In this document: positions 1 through 14,212 of the stretch, piece after piece
Layout of the letters: the number at the start of each line of letters is the position of its first letter
How positions within the stretch are numbered: the first letter of the stretch is position 1
Made by a program: the position numbers and the translations under genes
Source of the DNA: Rhodanobacter sp. FDAARGOS 1247
Lineage (GTDB): Bacteria; Pseudomonadota; Gammaproteobacteria; Xanthomonadales; Rhodanobacteraceae
Direction of reading: 5' to 3'
DNA: 64,000 bases
Assembly (NCBI RefSeq): GCF_016889805.1
Contig: NZ_CP069535.1
Span: 1,860,001 to 1,924,000, forward strand
The notes under the pieces: generated by a model
What the model saw: only the letters and a program-made list of their open reading frames with translations
Told to the model about the DNA's origin: nothing
The model's database searches: none

Positions 1-1010
1 CGCTGATTGCGCAATACCTGATCGACGGCGAGCCGGTCGGCTCTCGCACGCTGTCGCGTTCGTCCGGCCTGGATGTCAGTGCTGCCACCATCCGCAACAT
101 CATGGCGGATCTGGAAGACGCCGGCCTGGTCGCTTCGCCGCACACCTCGGCAGGGAGGGTGCCGACGCCGCGCGGGCTGCGCCTGTTCGTCGACAGCCTG
201 ATCGAACTGCAGCCGCTGCCGCAGGCCGAGATGGCCCGCCTGCAGCGCGAATTGCCGCCGGGGCCGACCACCACGCGCGACCTGCTGGGCAATGTTTCCA
301 CCTTGCTGTCGGCGATGACCCGGTTTGCCGGTGTGGTCACCGTGCCGCGCCAGGCCGATTTCCCGCTGCGGCATATCGATTTCGTGTCGTTGCCGGACGC
401 GCGGGTGCTGGTGATCCTGGTATTCAGCGACAACCAGGTGCAGAACCGCATCGTGCAACTGGCCAAGCCGCTGGATGCCAGCGAGCTCGAGCGCGCGGCC
501 AATTACCTCAATACGCACTTTGCCGGTTTCCGGATCCACGACATCCGTGCCCACCTGCTGGCCGAGGTGCGCAAGGCCGGCAGTGAATTGAACCGGTTGC
601 TGGCCAGTACGGTCGAGCTGGCCACCGCCTCGTTCGGCCCCGACGGTCCGACCGGGCCGGACATGCTGGTCAGTGGCCAGACCAATCTGATGGGTTATGC
701 CGAGCTGGCCGACATGCAGCGCATGCGCGAGCTGTTCGAGGCATTCCAGCAAAAGAACGAACTGCTGCAGCTGATGGAAGTCTGCGCCCGGGCCCCCGGG
801 ATGCGCCTGTTCATCGGTGAGGAATCGGGCTTTACCGCGCTCGATGGTTGCAGCGTGGTGACCGCCAGCTATGGCGCGCAGGGTCGGGTGCTGGGCGCGG
901 TGGGCGTCATCGGGCCGACCCGGATGGCCTACGAGCGGGTGATCCCGGTGGTGCAGGCCACCGCCGGATTGCTCAGCGACGCCTTGAATCGGGCGGCCAC
1001 GACCCTATAA
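1..1010 (+). CDS. hrcA: Heat-inducible transcription repressor HrcA (5' end outside window)
   Basis: HrcA represses heat-shock chaperone genes by binding the CIRCE operator. The reading frame is already open at the window edge (first full codon at base 3), and the first residues read through a winged-helix segment (IAQYL, GSRTLS, ATIRNIMADLEDAGL), so the true start lies upstream. The ATG at 102 falls inside this DNA-binding helix and is not the start. The rest matches the GAF-like HrcA core and ends with the usual region containing FIGEES and GVIGPTRMAYERVIP. It stops 81 bases before grpE, in the usual order hrcA-grpE-dnaK-dnaJ. No CIRCE element (TTAGCACTC-N9-GAGTGCTAA) is visible in the window; if present it should lie upstream of hrcA. 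Confidence 0.95.
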   Translation, partial: LIAQYLIDGEPVGSRTLSRSSGLDVSAATIRNIMADLEDAGLVASPHTSAGRVPTPRGLRLFVDSLIELQPLPQAEMARLQRELPPGPTTTRDLLGNVSTLLSAMTRFAGVVTVPRQADFPLRHIDFVSLPDARVLVILVFSDNQVQNRIVQLAKPLDASELERAANYLNTHFAGFRIHDIRAHLLAEVRKAGSELNRLLASTVELATASFGPDGPTGPDMLVSGQTNLMGYAELADMQRMRELFEAFQQKNELLQLMEVCARAPGMRLFIGEESGFTALDGCSVVTASYGAQGRVLGAVGVIGPTRMAYERVIPVVQATAGLLSDALNRAATTL

Positions 1011-1091
1011 CCGCTGCGGGAGACGGGGTTTCTCGCAAGAATCATGGGCGGTCGGCATTCGTGCCGGCCATGACAACCGTTTGGAGTGAAC

Positions 1092-1625
1092 ATGCAGAAC
1101 AACGATCCGCATTCGTCGGGCGACACGCCAGCCGAGGACCATACCGCCGACGCGGCCAATCCCGAGCTGGAGGCCCTGCAGGCACGTGTGGCCGAGCTGG
1201 AGGCCAGCAACGCCGAGCTGCGCGAGACCGTCTTGCGCGAGCACGCCGAGCTCGACAACCAGCGTCGCCGGCTGCACCGCGACCTGGAGCAGGCTCGCCG
1301 TTTCGCCAACGAGAAACTGCTCGGCGAGTTGCTGCCGGTGTACGACGGACTGGAAAGTGGCCTGGCAGTCGAGGCGGCCGACGTCGCCTCGATGCGCGAA
1401 GGCCTTGGCCTGACCCTGAAGGCCCTGCTGAAGGTCGCCGAGAACCATGGCATGTCGCAGATCGATCCGCTGGGTCAGCCGCTCGACCCGGAACGGCACC
1501 ACGCCGTGAGCATGGTCGACGCTGCCGGCCAGGCGCCGGGCACGGTGGTCAATGTGCTGCAGAAGGGTTACGTACTGAATGACCGCTTGTTGCGTCCCGC
1601 CCTGGTGGCGGTGGCCAGGGACTGA
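1092..1625 (+). CDS. grpE: Nucleotide exchange factor GrpE
   Basis: GrpE releases ADP from DnaK and so resets the Hsp70 cycle. The 177-residue product has an acidic, disordered N-terminus, a long coiled coil (about residues 20-75, rich in ELEALQ and AELEAS heptads) and the C-terminal beta domain ending in [14 protein letters not shown], the family signature. ATG at 1092 is chosen because GGAG at 1083-1086 lies five bases before it; an in-frame GTG at 1086 overlaps that site and is less likely. It sits between hrcA and dnaK, transcribed in the same direction. Confidence 0.95.
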   Translation: MQNNDPHSSGDTPAEDHTADAANPELEALQARVAELEASNAELRETVLREHAELDNQRRRLHRDLEQARRFANEKLLGELLPVYDGLESGLAVEAADVASMREGLGLTLKALLKVAENHGMSQIDPLGQPLDPERHHAVSMVDAAGQAPGTVVNVLQKGYVLNDRLLRPALVAVARD

Positions 1626-1780
1626 ATGGTCACCACGCTGGCGCCCGCCTGAATGGCGCGCCGGCGGGAACGCTGGAACACGTCTTCGGGGCATTGCCGG
1701 CATTGAATCGCCAGAGCAGACCCCCATCTGAAAACCATCGCGGCCGCGGGGGCCGCAAAGAAAATCTGGAGAGATTGAAC

Positions 1781-3700
<1,920 letters not shown>

Positions 3701-3734
3701 TCTTCGGCATCGTCATCGGCGTTGCCGATGGGCC

Positions 3735-3770
3735 AGCCCGCGCCGGGAATTCTCCGGGCGTGGGCTGTTT
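3735..3770 (+). terminator. Hairpin between dnaK and dnaJ (possible attenuator)
   Basis: A 14-bp stem (3735-3748 with 3753-3766, one mismatch and one G-U pair) closes a 4-base loop ATTC and is followed by GTTT. The T-run is short, so partial termination or mRNA-end protection of dnaK is more likely than full termination. This would fit the usual excess of DnaK over DnaJ, which is an inference. Confidence 0.5.
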
Positions 3771-3814
3771 GCTGAATGCGGGACAGGGGCGCGACAGGCA
3801 GTGTGGATGCATCA

Positions 3815-4942
3815 ATGAGCAAACGTGATTACTACGAAGTGCTGGGCGTGGAGCGCAGCGTCAGCGAAGTCGAGCTGAAGAAATCCTTTCGCCGACTGGC
3901 GATGAAATACCACCCGGATCGCTGCCCGGACGATCCCGCGGCGCAGGACAAGTTCAAGGAGGCCAAGGAGGCCTACGAGGTGCTGTCCGACACCCAGAAA
4001 CGCGCAATGTACGACCAGCACGGTCATGCCGCGTTCGAGCACGGCATGGGCGGCCGAGGCGGCGCGGGTTTCGGCGACGTGGGCGACATCTTCGGCGACA
4101 TCTTCGGCGACATCTTCGGTCGTGCCGGCGGCGGGCGCGGGCGTCCGCGTCGCGGTGCCGACCTGCGCTACATCATGGAACTGGACCTGGAAGAGGCCGT
4201 GTTCGGCGTCAGCCGGCAAATCGAGATACCCAGCCAGGTCAACTGCCACCACTGCAACGGCAGCGGCTCGGAAGATGGCAAGGTCAGCAAGTGCAAGACC
4301 TGCCACGGCCACGGCCAGGTGCGCATGCAGAACGGCATTTTCTCGATCCAGCAGGCGTGCCCGCATTGCGGTGGCAGCGGCCAGACCATCGAGAAACCCT
4401 GCAAGAAATGCCATGGCGAAGGCCGCATCGAGGAGACCCGCACGCTATCGGTGCAGATTCCCGAGGGCGTCGACAACGGCGATCGCATCCGCCTGACCGG
4501 GCAGGGCGAGGCCGGCCCGTCCGGTACACCGGCCGGCGATCTGTACGTGGAAGTGCAGGTGCGCGAACACGCGATTTTCCAGCGCGAGGGCAACGACCTT
4601 TATTGCGAGCTGCCGATCCGCTTCTCGCAGGCGGCCCTGGGCGCCGAACTTCCCGTGCCGACCCTGGATGGCGAGGTGCCGATCAGCATCCCGTCGGAAA
4701 CCCAGACCGGAACGCAATTCCGCCTGCGCGGTCGCGGCGTCAAGTCGGTGCGCAGCAGCCGGCATGGCGACCTGATCTGCCGGGTCGTGGTGGAGACGCC
4801 GGTGCGCCTGACCAAGCAGCAGCGCGAGTTGCTGGAATCGCTGGAGGCCACCTTCGACGGCAGCGAGGCCAGCAAGCACACGCCGCGCGCCAACGGTTGG
4901 GTCGACGGCGTGAAGAAATTCTGGTCGAAAGTCACCGCGTGA
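3815..4942 (+). CDS. dnaJ: Chaperone protein DnaJ (Hsp40)
   Basis: Co-chaperone that delivers substrates to DnaK and stimulates its ATPase. The 375-residue product has the J domain with HPD at residues 33-35, a Gly/Phe-rich linker, and four zinc-binding repeats ([32 protein letters not shown]), then the two C-terminal beta domains. ATG at 3815 gives [11 protein letters not shown], the standard family start; upstream codons in frame are not conserved. The G/F linker holds three successive copies of GDIF ([13 protein letters not shown], about residues 92-104), a small tandem expansion. It is 114 bases after dnaK. Confidence 0.97.
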   Translation: MSKRDYYEVLGVERSVSEVELKKSFRRLAMKYHPDRCPDDPAAQDKFKEAKEAYEVLSDTQKRAMYDQHGHAAFEHGMGGRGGAGFGDVGDIFGDIFGDIFGRAGGGRGRPRRGADLRYIMELDLEEAVFGVSRQIEIPSQVNCHHCNGSGSEDGKVSKCKTCHGHGQVRMQNGIFSIQQACPHCGGSGQTIEKPCKKCHGEGRIEETRTLSVQIPEGVDNGDRIRLTGQGEAGPSGTPAGDLYVEVQVREHAIFQREGNDLYCELPIRFSQAALGAELPVPTLDGEVPISIPSETQTGTQFRLRGRGVKSVRSSRHGDLICRVVVETPVRLTKQQRELLESLEATFDGSEASKHTPRANGWVDGVKKFWSKVTA

Positions 4943-4997
4943 TCCTGGCTGGCCGCGGGCTAGCATCCAACAATCGAGCCACTGGAGTGCGTCGCTG

Positions 4998-5798
4998 ATG
5001 ACCCGACCCGTCCGTCTTGCCATCAACGGCGCCTCCGGCCGCATGGGTCGTGCCCTGCTGGATCTTGTCGGCAAGGATCCCCGCTTCGCGCTCGTCCACG
5101 CAGTGGTGGCCCCGGGTTCTCCGCACGATGGCCAGCTGGTGGCGCCGCTCACCGACAGCGTCCTGCGCCATGCGCACGACTGGGCGCAGGCGCCGGCGAT
5201 CGATGCGGTCATCGACTTCAGCAGCCCGGCGGCCCTGTCATCGGCGCTCGAGCACTGCCTGACGCGCGGTATCGCGCTGGTCAGCGGCACCACCGGCCTC
5301 GACGCCGCGCTGGAAGCACGCCTCGCCGATGCCGGCCAGCACATTGCCCTCCTGCGCGCGGCCAATTTCAGCCTGGGCGTGGCGGTGCTGACGCGACTGC
5401 TGCGCGAAGCCGCTGCCGCGTTGCCGTTGTGGGACCTGGAAATCGTCGAAGCACATCATGGCCGCAAGCAGGATGCCCCGTCGGGCACCGCCCTGGCGCT
5501 CGGCCACGCCGCCGCCGCCGCGCGCCGGACCACGCTGGAGGCGACGGCGGTGTACAGCCGCGAGGGCCAGACCGGTGCACGGGGCGAGGGCAGCATCGGC
5601 TTTGCCGTGGTGCGCGGCGGCGATATCGTCGGTGAGCATTCCGCGATGCTGATCGGGCAGGGCGAGCGGCTGGAACTGGTTCACCGTGCCACCGATCGTT
5701 CGATCTTTGCGCGCGGTGCCTTGCAGGCGGCGCACTGGCTGGTCGGCCGTAGCGCCGGGCACTGGCAGCTCGAGGATGTCATCGCGACGCAGCGGTGA
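4998..5798 (+). CDS. dapB: 4-hydroxy-tetrahydrodipicolinate reductase
   Basis: Catalyses the NAD(P)H-dependent reduction step after DapA in the diaminopimelate/lysine pathway, in the cytoplasm. The 266-residue product has the N-terminal Rossmann motif INGASGRMGR (about residues 9-18) and the substrate-binding signature EAHHGRKQDAPSGTA, where the His pair and Lys act in catalysis. Length fits the family. It follows dnaJ by 55 bases on the same strand. In many gammaproteobacteria carA follows directly; here a minus-strand operon lies between dapB and carA. Confidence 0.96.
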   Translation: MTRPVRLAINGASGRMGRALLDLVGKDPRFALVHAVVAPGSPHDGQLVAPLTDSVLRHAHDWAQAPAIDAVIDFSSPAALSSALEHCLTRGIALVSGTTGLDAALEARLADAGQHIALLRAANFSLGVAVLTRLLREAAAALPLWDLEIVEAHHGRKQDAPSGTALALGHAAAAARRTTLEATAVYSREGQTGARGEGSIGFAVVRGGDIVGEHSAMLIGQGERLELVHRATDRSIFARGALQAAHWLVGRSAGHWQLEDVIATQR

Positions 5799-5831
5799 GT
5801 CGTGTCGGCGGCCGGATCGGCTGGTGACAGC

Positions 5832-6185
5832 TCAGTGATAGGCGCTGATCAGGCCGAAGCAGGCGGCGACCAGCAGAAACGCGACGGCGACGATCGACAG
5901 CAGGCCGAGCAGCATGCCCTTGCCGGTGCGTGGCTTGCTGCCGTTGAGCAGGACGACCCCCCACACGACGATAGCCAGCGGCGGAAGCAGGAAGCCGCCC
6001 AGGATCGCGCCGAAGCTGTCGGTCATCAGTATCAGCGTCATCAACAGCACTTCGCCAACGATCATGACCAGCCAGGCCAGGCCGACCCCGGCCGCCAGCG
6101 AGCCGCCGGAAGTGTCCGGTTCGTGGGGCATGGGTGGGGGCGTTGATGGCGCGGAGGTCGGCGGTTCCAGACGCATCTCACTCAT
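5832..6185 (-). CDS. Small three-helix membrane protein, last gene of the radical SAM operon
   Basis: A 117-residue protein of unknown function. The first 30 residues are polar and proline/threonine-rich (PPTSAPSTPPPMP). They are followed by three hydrophobic segments, about residues 32-54, 58-79 and 88-113, with a short basic loop (NGSKPRTGKG) between the second and third, so it should be an inner-membrane protein. It overlaps the end of the radical SAM gene by 8 bases, which indicates translational coupling. It resembles small DUF4190-like membrane proteins in layout only; I do not recognise the family. It ends 33 bases from dapB, convergent. Confidence 0.75.
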   Translation of the reverse strand: MSEMRLEPPTSAPSTPPPMPHEPDTSGGSLAAGVGLAWLVMIVGEVLLMTLILMTDSFGAILGGFLLPPLAIVVWGVVLLNGSKPRTGKGMLLGLLSIVAVAFLLVAACFGLISAYH

Positions 6186-7617
6186 GGGGTGTTTCCTCGA
6201 TGGCGCGGCCCTGTTCGATCTCGCGGCGCAACTTCGTCAACGTGGCAGCCTTGTCGTCGCGATAGAACAGGTTGAAAGTATCGAACGGAATGATCTTTCC
6301 ATCGGGCTGGGCGATGTGCACGCAGGATTTCTTCACCGCGCGCAGGTCGAAGCCGTGGGCGTCGATGAACTGCATGATCAGCACGCGGAACACGTTGCGG
6401 TAGCCGAGGTCGGACGGCGCCTGCACCTGCGGCAGGCAGCACAGCAGGTCGGCCAGCGAGCAGGCCTGCGATTCGGGTGAATGGTTGGTGGCGAACAGCT
6501 CGAACACGTGGGCGCGCAGTTCCTCGTCACGCTCCACCACGATCGTGTTGCGGCCCTTGCTGACCAGGGTTTCCGGCGAGACGAAGCGGGTCAGCGGCAC
6601 GACCTGGCCACCCATCTTCAGTGCATAGGCCATCGCCAGGCAGTCCGGGTTGCATGGCACCGGAATCAGGTCGTCGGGCTGGAACAGCGGACTTTGTTCG
6701 AGGATGCGCCGGCGCACTTCGCTCAGGGTCAGCCGGTTGTGTTCGGGATCGTAGCCTTCCAGACGGCCGGCGGCCTGGATCGGCTGGAACGTTACGCCGC
6801 GCACGCACGGCTGGGTCAGCGCGAAGTCGATGATCTCGCCCAGCTCGCCATCGTTGAGGCCCTTCTTCACGGTGACGACAAGCGTGGTCGAAATGTCGTG
6901 CCGGTTCAGGTGCTCCAGCGCCTTCAGCCGCACGTCGCGCAGCTTCGCGCCGCGCAACTCCTTGTGCACCTCGTCCCGCAGGGAATCGAACTGCAGGTAC
7001 AGCTCGAAGCCGGGCTGGTATTCGGCCAGCCGCGCGGCGAACTCCGGTTCCTTCGCGATGCGCAGGCCGTTGGTGTTGACCATCAGATGCCGGATCGGAC
7101 GCGCCCTGGCGGCATCGAGGATCGCGAAGAAATCCGGATGCAGGGTCGGTTCGCCGCCGGATATCTGCACCACGTCGGGCTCGCCCTCGTTGGCCACCAC
7201 CGCATCGAGCATGCGTTCCACCGTGGCCAGACCGCGGAAGCCGGGGCGGTGCGGGCCGCTGTCGGCGTAGCAGATCGGGCAGCGCAGGTTGCAGTGGTCG
7301 GTGATCTCGACCAGGGTCAGGCAGGAGTGCTGCATGTGCTCCGGGCACAGGCCGCAGTCGTACGGGCAGCCGTAGTGCTGGGGCGTGTTGAAGCGCTGCG
7401 GTAGCTCCGGCGGCTTGATGTACAGCTCGCGGCACTGGCGGTAGTACGCCGCGTCGTCGGCGATCAGCACGCGCTCGCGGCCGTGGTGCGGACACCATTT
7501 TTCCAGGTAGACGCGTTCATCCTTGATCAGGATCTTCGCCTCGACCCGGCGCAGGCAGGTCGTGCAGATCGACACCGCGCTGTCGTAGAAGAGATATGGC
7601 CTTACCTTGGCTCCCAT
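6178..7617 (-). CDS. Radical SAM protein of the tetraether-synthase (Tes/MJ0619) type
   Basis: The 479-residue product carries several metal-site motifs in the order known for archaeal Tes/MJ0619. There is an N-terminal rubredoxin-like set (C18, C21, C42 with CPHHG), then an auxiliary-cluster set (C84, C88, C91, C99 in CPYDCGLCPEH), then the radical SAM CxxxCxxC (C109, C113, C116 in CNLRCPICY). Further Cys follow (CNPDC, CSLADLLCC). Known Tes couples lipid tails into membrane-spanning tetraethers; a lipid substrate here is an inference, strengthened by the neighbouring Lgt paralogue. ATG at 7617 is preferred to an upstream start because conserved sequence begins at MGAKVRPYLFYDSA. It overlaps the Lgt-like gene by 16 bases. 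Another radical alkylation or cross-linking reaction is possible. Confidence 0.85.
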   Translation of the reverse strand: MGAKVRPYLFYDSAVSICTTCLRRVEAKILIKDERVYLEKWCPHHGRERVLIADDAAYYRQCRELYIKPPELPQRFNTPQHYGCPYDCGLCPEHMQHSCLTLVEITDHCNLRCPICYADSGPHRPGFRGLATVERMLDAVVANEGEPDVVQISGGEPTLHPDFFAILDAARARPIRHLMVNTNGLRIAKEPEFAARLAEYQPGFELYLQFDSLRDEVHKELRGAKLRDVRLKALEHLNRHDISTTLVVTVKKGLNDGELGEIIDFALTQPCVRGVTFQPIQAAGRLEGYDPEHNRLTLSEVRRRILEQSPLFQPDDLIPVPCNPDCLAMAYALKMGGQVVPLTRFVSPETLVSKGRNTIVVERDEELRAHVFELFATNHSPESQACSLADLLCCLPQVQAPSDLGYRNVFRVLIMQFIDAHGFDLRAVKKSCVHIAQPDGKIIPFDTFNLFYRDDKAATLTKLRREIEQGRAIEETPHE

Positions 7618-8354
7618 GCACCGCTTCCCCTGGCGAACAACGCCCGCAGGATACGTGGAATGTCGCGGGCGTAGTAAACCAGCCCGGCCACGCACAGCCA
7701 TTGCAGCCCGGACAGCCCCCCGGGATAGGTGTAGAACACCGGCTTGATGAACTCGACCAGCAGGCGGAACAGCAGGTAGCCGATCATGAAGGCACGGAAG
7801 CGGTCACCCGGCCGGGTCAGAGCCTCTCGACGCCAGTGCAGCAGCACGTACTGGACCAGCAGGAAGGCGATCTCGTAGAGCTGGGTGGGATGGCGTGGCA
7901 GGCCATCACCGAAGTCCACGCCCCACGGCAACGCAGTCGGTAAGCCATACGTGTGGTCGCCGAGGCCAGCCAGGAAGCAGCCGATCCGGCCGATGCACAT
8001 GCCCAGGGTCAGCGGCAGCACGAAGGCGTCACCGGTGGAGTTGTCGACTCCAGCGATGTTCTTGGCCAGCTCCACGCCGACAAGGCCGCCGAGCAGGGCG
8101 CCGATGATCGACTTGCCTTCCAGCAGGTGGTGCAACTCGGGGAAGTCGGCGAACGCGGTCAGCGGGTCGTCCAGCCAGAACGACAGCTTGGCGCCCAGCG
8201 CGGCGCCGACGATCGCACCCACCGCCACCCAGACCATGTGGTCCTCATGCCGGAATGCCGTGGGCGCCAGTCGACGCCGCGTCCACAGGAAGGTGCGAAA
8301 GCCGATCGCGTAAGCCAGTGCCTCGAACATCGTGTGCAGCGCGACGGGCGACAT
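7602..8354 (-). CDS. Divergent paralogue of prolipoprotein diacylglyceryl transferase (Lgt-like)
   Basis: A 250-residue polytopic membrane protein. It shows the Lgt C-terminal signature in modified form: GRIGCF (residues 122-127), then TALPWGV and LPRHPTQLYE (to residue 161). Real Lgt moves diacylglyceryl from phosphatidylglycerol to the lipobox cysteine of lipoproteins. Two residues essential in E. coli Lgt appear changed: the His of the HGG motif is missing (SIIGALLGGL, residues 82-91), and the Asn of GRLGN is Cys126. The Arg of that motif is kept (R123). It may therefore bind glycerophospholipid but do a different reaction. It lies 12 bases after the 2OG oxygenase gene and overlaps the radical SAM gene, so it is in one operon. 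A true lgt is expected elsewhere. Confidence 0.8.
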   Translation of the reverse strand: MSPVALHTMFEALAYAIGFRTFLWTRRRLAPTAFRHEDHMVWVAVGAIVGAALGAKLSFWLDDPLTAFADFPELHHLLEGKSIIGALLGGLVGVELAKNIAGVDNSTGDAFVLPLTLGMCIGRIGCFLAGLGDHTYGLPTALPWGVDFGDGLPRHPTQLYEIAFLLVQYVLLHWRREALTRPGDRFRAFMIGYLLFRLLVEFIKPVFYTYPGGLSGLQWLCVAGLVYYARDIPRILRALFARGSGAWEPR

Positions 8355-8366
8355 GGCAGGGCGAAC

Positions 8367-9062
8367 TCAGTCGCGATGCGAGGCGTTGCGATCCCGGCCC
8401 GCGCCGAGCTTCCTGTCCAGGCTGCCGAAGATCTTCTTGAAGGTGCGCGAGAACTTGCCACGCCTGGTCTTGCGCAGTTTCTCCTCCTCGCTGGTCAGCC
8501 ACGCGACCTGGATCACGCGTCGTTCGCCTTCATAGGGCAGGTGCCCGTGGAAGGAGTTGTCGCAGCGCTTGAAGACGGCGAACTCGCCATAGAGCGGCGT
8601 CAGCTCCGGAGCGATCACGCTGTCGATGTCATCGATGCGATGCAGGAAGCGCAGGCAGCCTTCGCTGGTGTCGGGCCACTGGGGGTTGAGGTAGATCAGC
8701 GCGGTGGCGATCTTGGACCGGCTGTCGGTATGGATGGTGCCGTGGCGCTTGTTGAGCAGCCGGCACAAGGTGACCAGCGTGGGATAACGCCCGAGATCAT
8801 CGATGCCCAGGCGCCGGCCGATGGCGCTGGCGAAGTCCGGTGCGGTCATGTCCCGGATCAGGGCGTTGACGCTCGGTCCGCAGTCGGCCGGGTCGTAAGG
8901 GAAAAAGCCGGCGCTGGCGTATTTGGGGAAATCGCGGTCCAGGTCGCTGCGCACTTCGTCCGGCAACTGGCCGTGCGCCACCATGAACGGAAAGGGATCG
9001 TGCTGCACCGTGGTATCCGGGCGATCGAGACGAGCGGGATCGAGCAGGACGGCAGCACTCAT
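8367..9062 (-). CDS. 2-oxoglutarate/Fe(II)-dependent oxygenase, first gene of the radical SAM operon
   Basis: A 231-residue protein with a double-stranded beta-helix dioxygenase pattern. The iron ligands are probably H111 and D113 (HTD) and a distal His at 172 or 174 (SFHGH), with R181/R182 placed to bind 2-oxoglutarate. It has no signal peptide or membrane segment; the C-terminal 40 residues are very basic (KLRKTRRGKFSRTFKK), which could favour contact with membrane lipid or nucleic acid. As the first gene of a four-gene operon with a radical SAM enzyme and an Lgt paralogue, it may hydroxylate or desaturate the same substrate; this is inferred. Start ATG at 9062. Confidence 0.8.
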   Translation of the reverse strand: MSAAVLLDPARLDRPDTTVQHDPFPFMVAHGQLPDEVRSDLDRDFPKYASAGFFPYDPADCGPSVNALIRDMTAPDFASAIGRRLGIDDLGRYPTLVTLCRLLNKRHGTIHTDSRSKIATALIYLNPQWPDTSEGCLRFLHRIDDIDSVIAPELTPLYGEFAVFKRCDNSFHGHLPYEGERRVIQVAWLTSEEEKLRKTRRGKFSRTFKKIFGSLDRKLGAGRDRNASHRD

Positions 9063-9276
9063 GGGACATCATTCTCCGGCAAAATGTGGCCTAGTGTAGC
9101 GCTGGCCGACTGACTGGAAAGCTCCGGGCATGAGCGCAATGCCTGTCCTGCGAGGTGGACAGAAACGGCGTCGCCACTTATCATTTCCACCCGCCCAGAT
9201 CCTTTCCCTCACAAGCTCCACAAGCCAGCAATCGTGCGGCTTGCGGACTTTGCTGCATCAAAAAGGCGGTTATCGT

Positions 9277-10405
9277 ATGCCTATTCCTGCCCTGCTGGCC
9301 CTCGAAGACGGCAGCGTGTTCCATGGCCACGCTGTCGGAGCAACCGGCGAAACCGTTGGCGAAGTGGTTTTCAACACCGCCATGACCGGTTACCAGGAGA
9401 TCCTCACCGATCCCTCGTACTCCCGCCAGATCGTCACGCTGACCTATCCCCACATCGGCAATACCGGCATCAATGCCGAAGACGTGGAATCCACCGCGGT
9501 GCACGCCGCCGGCCTGATCGTGCGCGACGTGCCGCGCCGGGCCAGCAGCTGGCGCAGCACCGAAAGCCTGCCCGATTACCTGAAGCGCCATGGCACGGTC
9601 GCCATCGCCGGCATCGATACCCGCCGGCTGACCCGCATCCTGCGCGACAAGGGCGCGCTGGCCGGTTGCATCATGGCGGGCGAGCAGGTCGACGCCGATG
9701 CAGCGCTGGCCAGGGCGCGCGCATTCCCCGGCCTGAACGGCATGGATCTGGCCAAGGTGGTCAGCACCGCCAAGGCGTATGTGTGGAATCAGGGCGTGTA
9801 CGACCTCGATCGCGCTGCGTTCAACCAGCCAGCGGCGCGCTTCAAGGTGGTCGCTTACGACTTTGGCAGCAAGCTCAACATCCTGCGCCTGCTCGCCGAA
9901 CAGGGCTGCGAGGTCACCGTGGTGCCGGCGCAGACGCCTGCCGCCGAGGTGCTGGCGATGAAGCCCGATGGCGTGTTCCTGTCCAACGGCCCCGGCGATC
10001 CGGCGGCCTGCGATTACGCCATCGTGGCAACCCGCGCCTTGCTCGATGCAAAGATCCCGCTGTTCGGCATCTGCCTCGGTCATCAGCTGATGGGCCTGGC
10101 GCTGGGCGGCAGGACGGTGAAGATGAAGTTCGGGCACCACGGTGCCAACCACCCGGTCAAGGATCACGACGACGGCCGCGTGCTGATCACCTCGCAGAAC
10201 CACGGTTTCGCGGTCGATCCGGCCACGCTGCCGGCCAATGTGCGGGTCACCCATACCTCGCTGTTCGACGGTTCGCTGCAGGGCTTCGCGCTGACCGACC
10301 GTCCCGCGTTCTGCTTCCAGGGTCATCCCGAAGCGAGTCCCGGGCCGCTCGATGTCGGCTATCTGTTCCAACGTTTCGCCACCCTGATGCAGGAGGCCCG
10401 CACGC

Positions 10406-10413
<8 letters not shown>
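9277..10413 (+). CDS. carA: Carbamoyl-phosphate synthase small subunit
   Basis: Glutaminase subunit: releases ammonia from glutamine for CarB in arginine and pyrimidine synthesis. The 378-residue product shows the class I glutamine amidotransferase nucleophile motif GICLGHQL and the His-Glu pair in [14 protein letters not shown] at 9277 gives [17 protein letters not shown], the standard start; upstream in-frame codons are non-conserved leader. It overlaps carB by 8 bases. The 214-base stretch between it and the divergent oxygenase gene must hold both promoters, but I cannot place them with confidence. Confidence 0.97.
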
Positions 10414-13629
<3,216 letters not shown>

Positions 13630-13633
<4 letters not shown>

Positions 13634-14106
13634 GTCGTCCCCCCATCACCAAGAGCGGTTCGGAACGTCTGCGTGGCGAACTTGACCGGCTGAAGTCGGT
13701 CGATCGCCCGCGCATCATCGCGGCGATTGCCGAGGCCCGCGCGCATGGCGATCTGAAGGAAAACGCCGAGTATCACGCGGCGCGCGAGCTGCAGAGCTTC
13801 ACCGAGGGGCGCATCGCCCAGCTGGAAGCCCTGTTGTCGAACGCCGAAGTGATCGACGTGGCGAAGTTGAACCCCGGCAAGCGGGTCGTCTTCGGCGCGA
13901 TCGTGGATCTCGAGGACGAAGACAGCGGCGTGGCGGTGACCTACCAGATCGTGGGTGACCTGGAAGCCGACATCAAGCAGAGCCTGATTGCCGTGTCATC
14001 GCCGATCGCGCGGGCATTGATCGGCAAGCATGAAGGCGACAGCTTCGAATTCACCGCGCCGAACGGCGTCAAGCATTACGAAATCACCGGCGTGCGGTAC
14101 GAATAG
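13630..14106 (+). CDS. greA: Transcription elongation factor GreA
   Basis: Stimulates RNA polymerase to cleave backtracked transcripts. The 158-residue product has the N-terminal antiparallel coiled coil (residues 10-75, with [10 protein letters not shown] near its tip region) and the C-terminal FKBP-like domain ending [11 protein letters not shown]. Length equals that of E. coli GreA. The start ATG overlaps the carB stop (ATGA). The carA-carB-greA order is common in gammaproteobacteria. A strong hairpin terminator follows. Confidence 0.97.
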
Positions 14107-14160
14107 CCGGCGGGCGGCCTCGGTGGACACGATCTGCCGAAGCCGCCACGCTGTTTGCAG

Positions 14161-14196
14161 ACACGAAAAAGGCCGCTTGCGCGGCCTTCTTCGTGT
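14161..14196. terminator. Bidirectional hairpin terminator between greA and rpmJ
   Basis: A near-perfect 16-bp inverted repeat with one mismatch (14161-14176 with 14181-14196) closes a TTGC loop. The core GGCCGC/GCGGCC is flanked by AAAAA on the left and TTCTTC on the right, so it can act on both the greA and the convergent rpmJ transcript. Confidence 0.8.
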
Positions 14197-14212
14197 CGCC
14201 TTGCGCGATGAC

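Noticed and set aside
102..1010. HrcA starting at ATG 102
   Set aside because: The codons before 102 continue the conserved DNA-binding helix, so the true start is upstream of the window.
1626..1780. Possible CIRCE operator in the dnaK leader
   Set aside because: No TTAGCACTC/GAGTGCTAA inverted repeat is present in this stretch or elsewhere in the first 5 kb.
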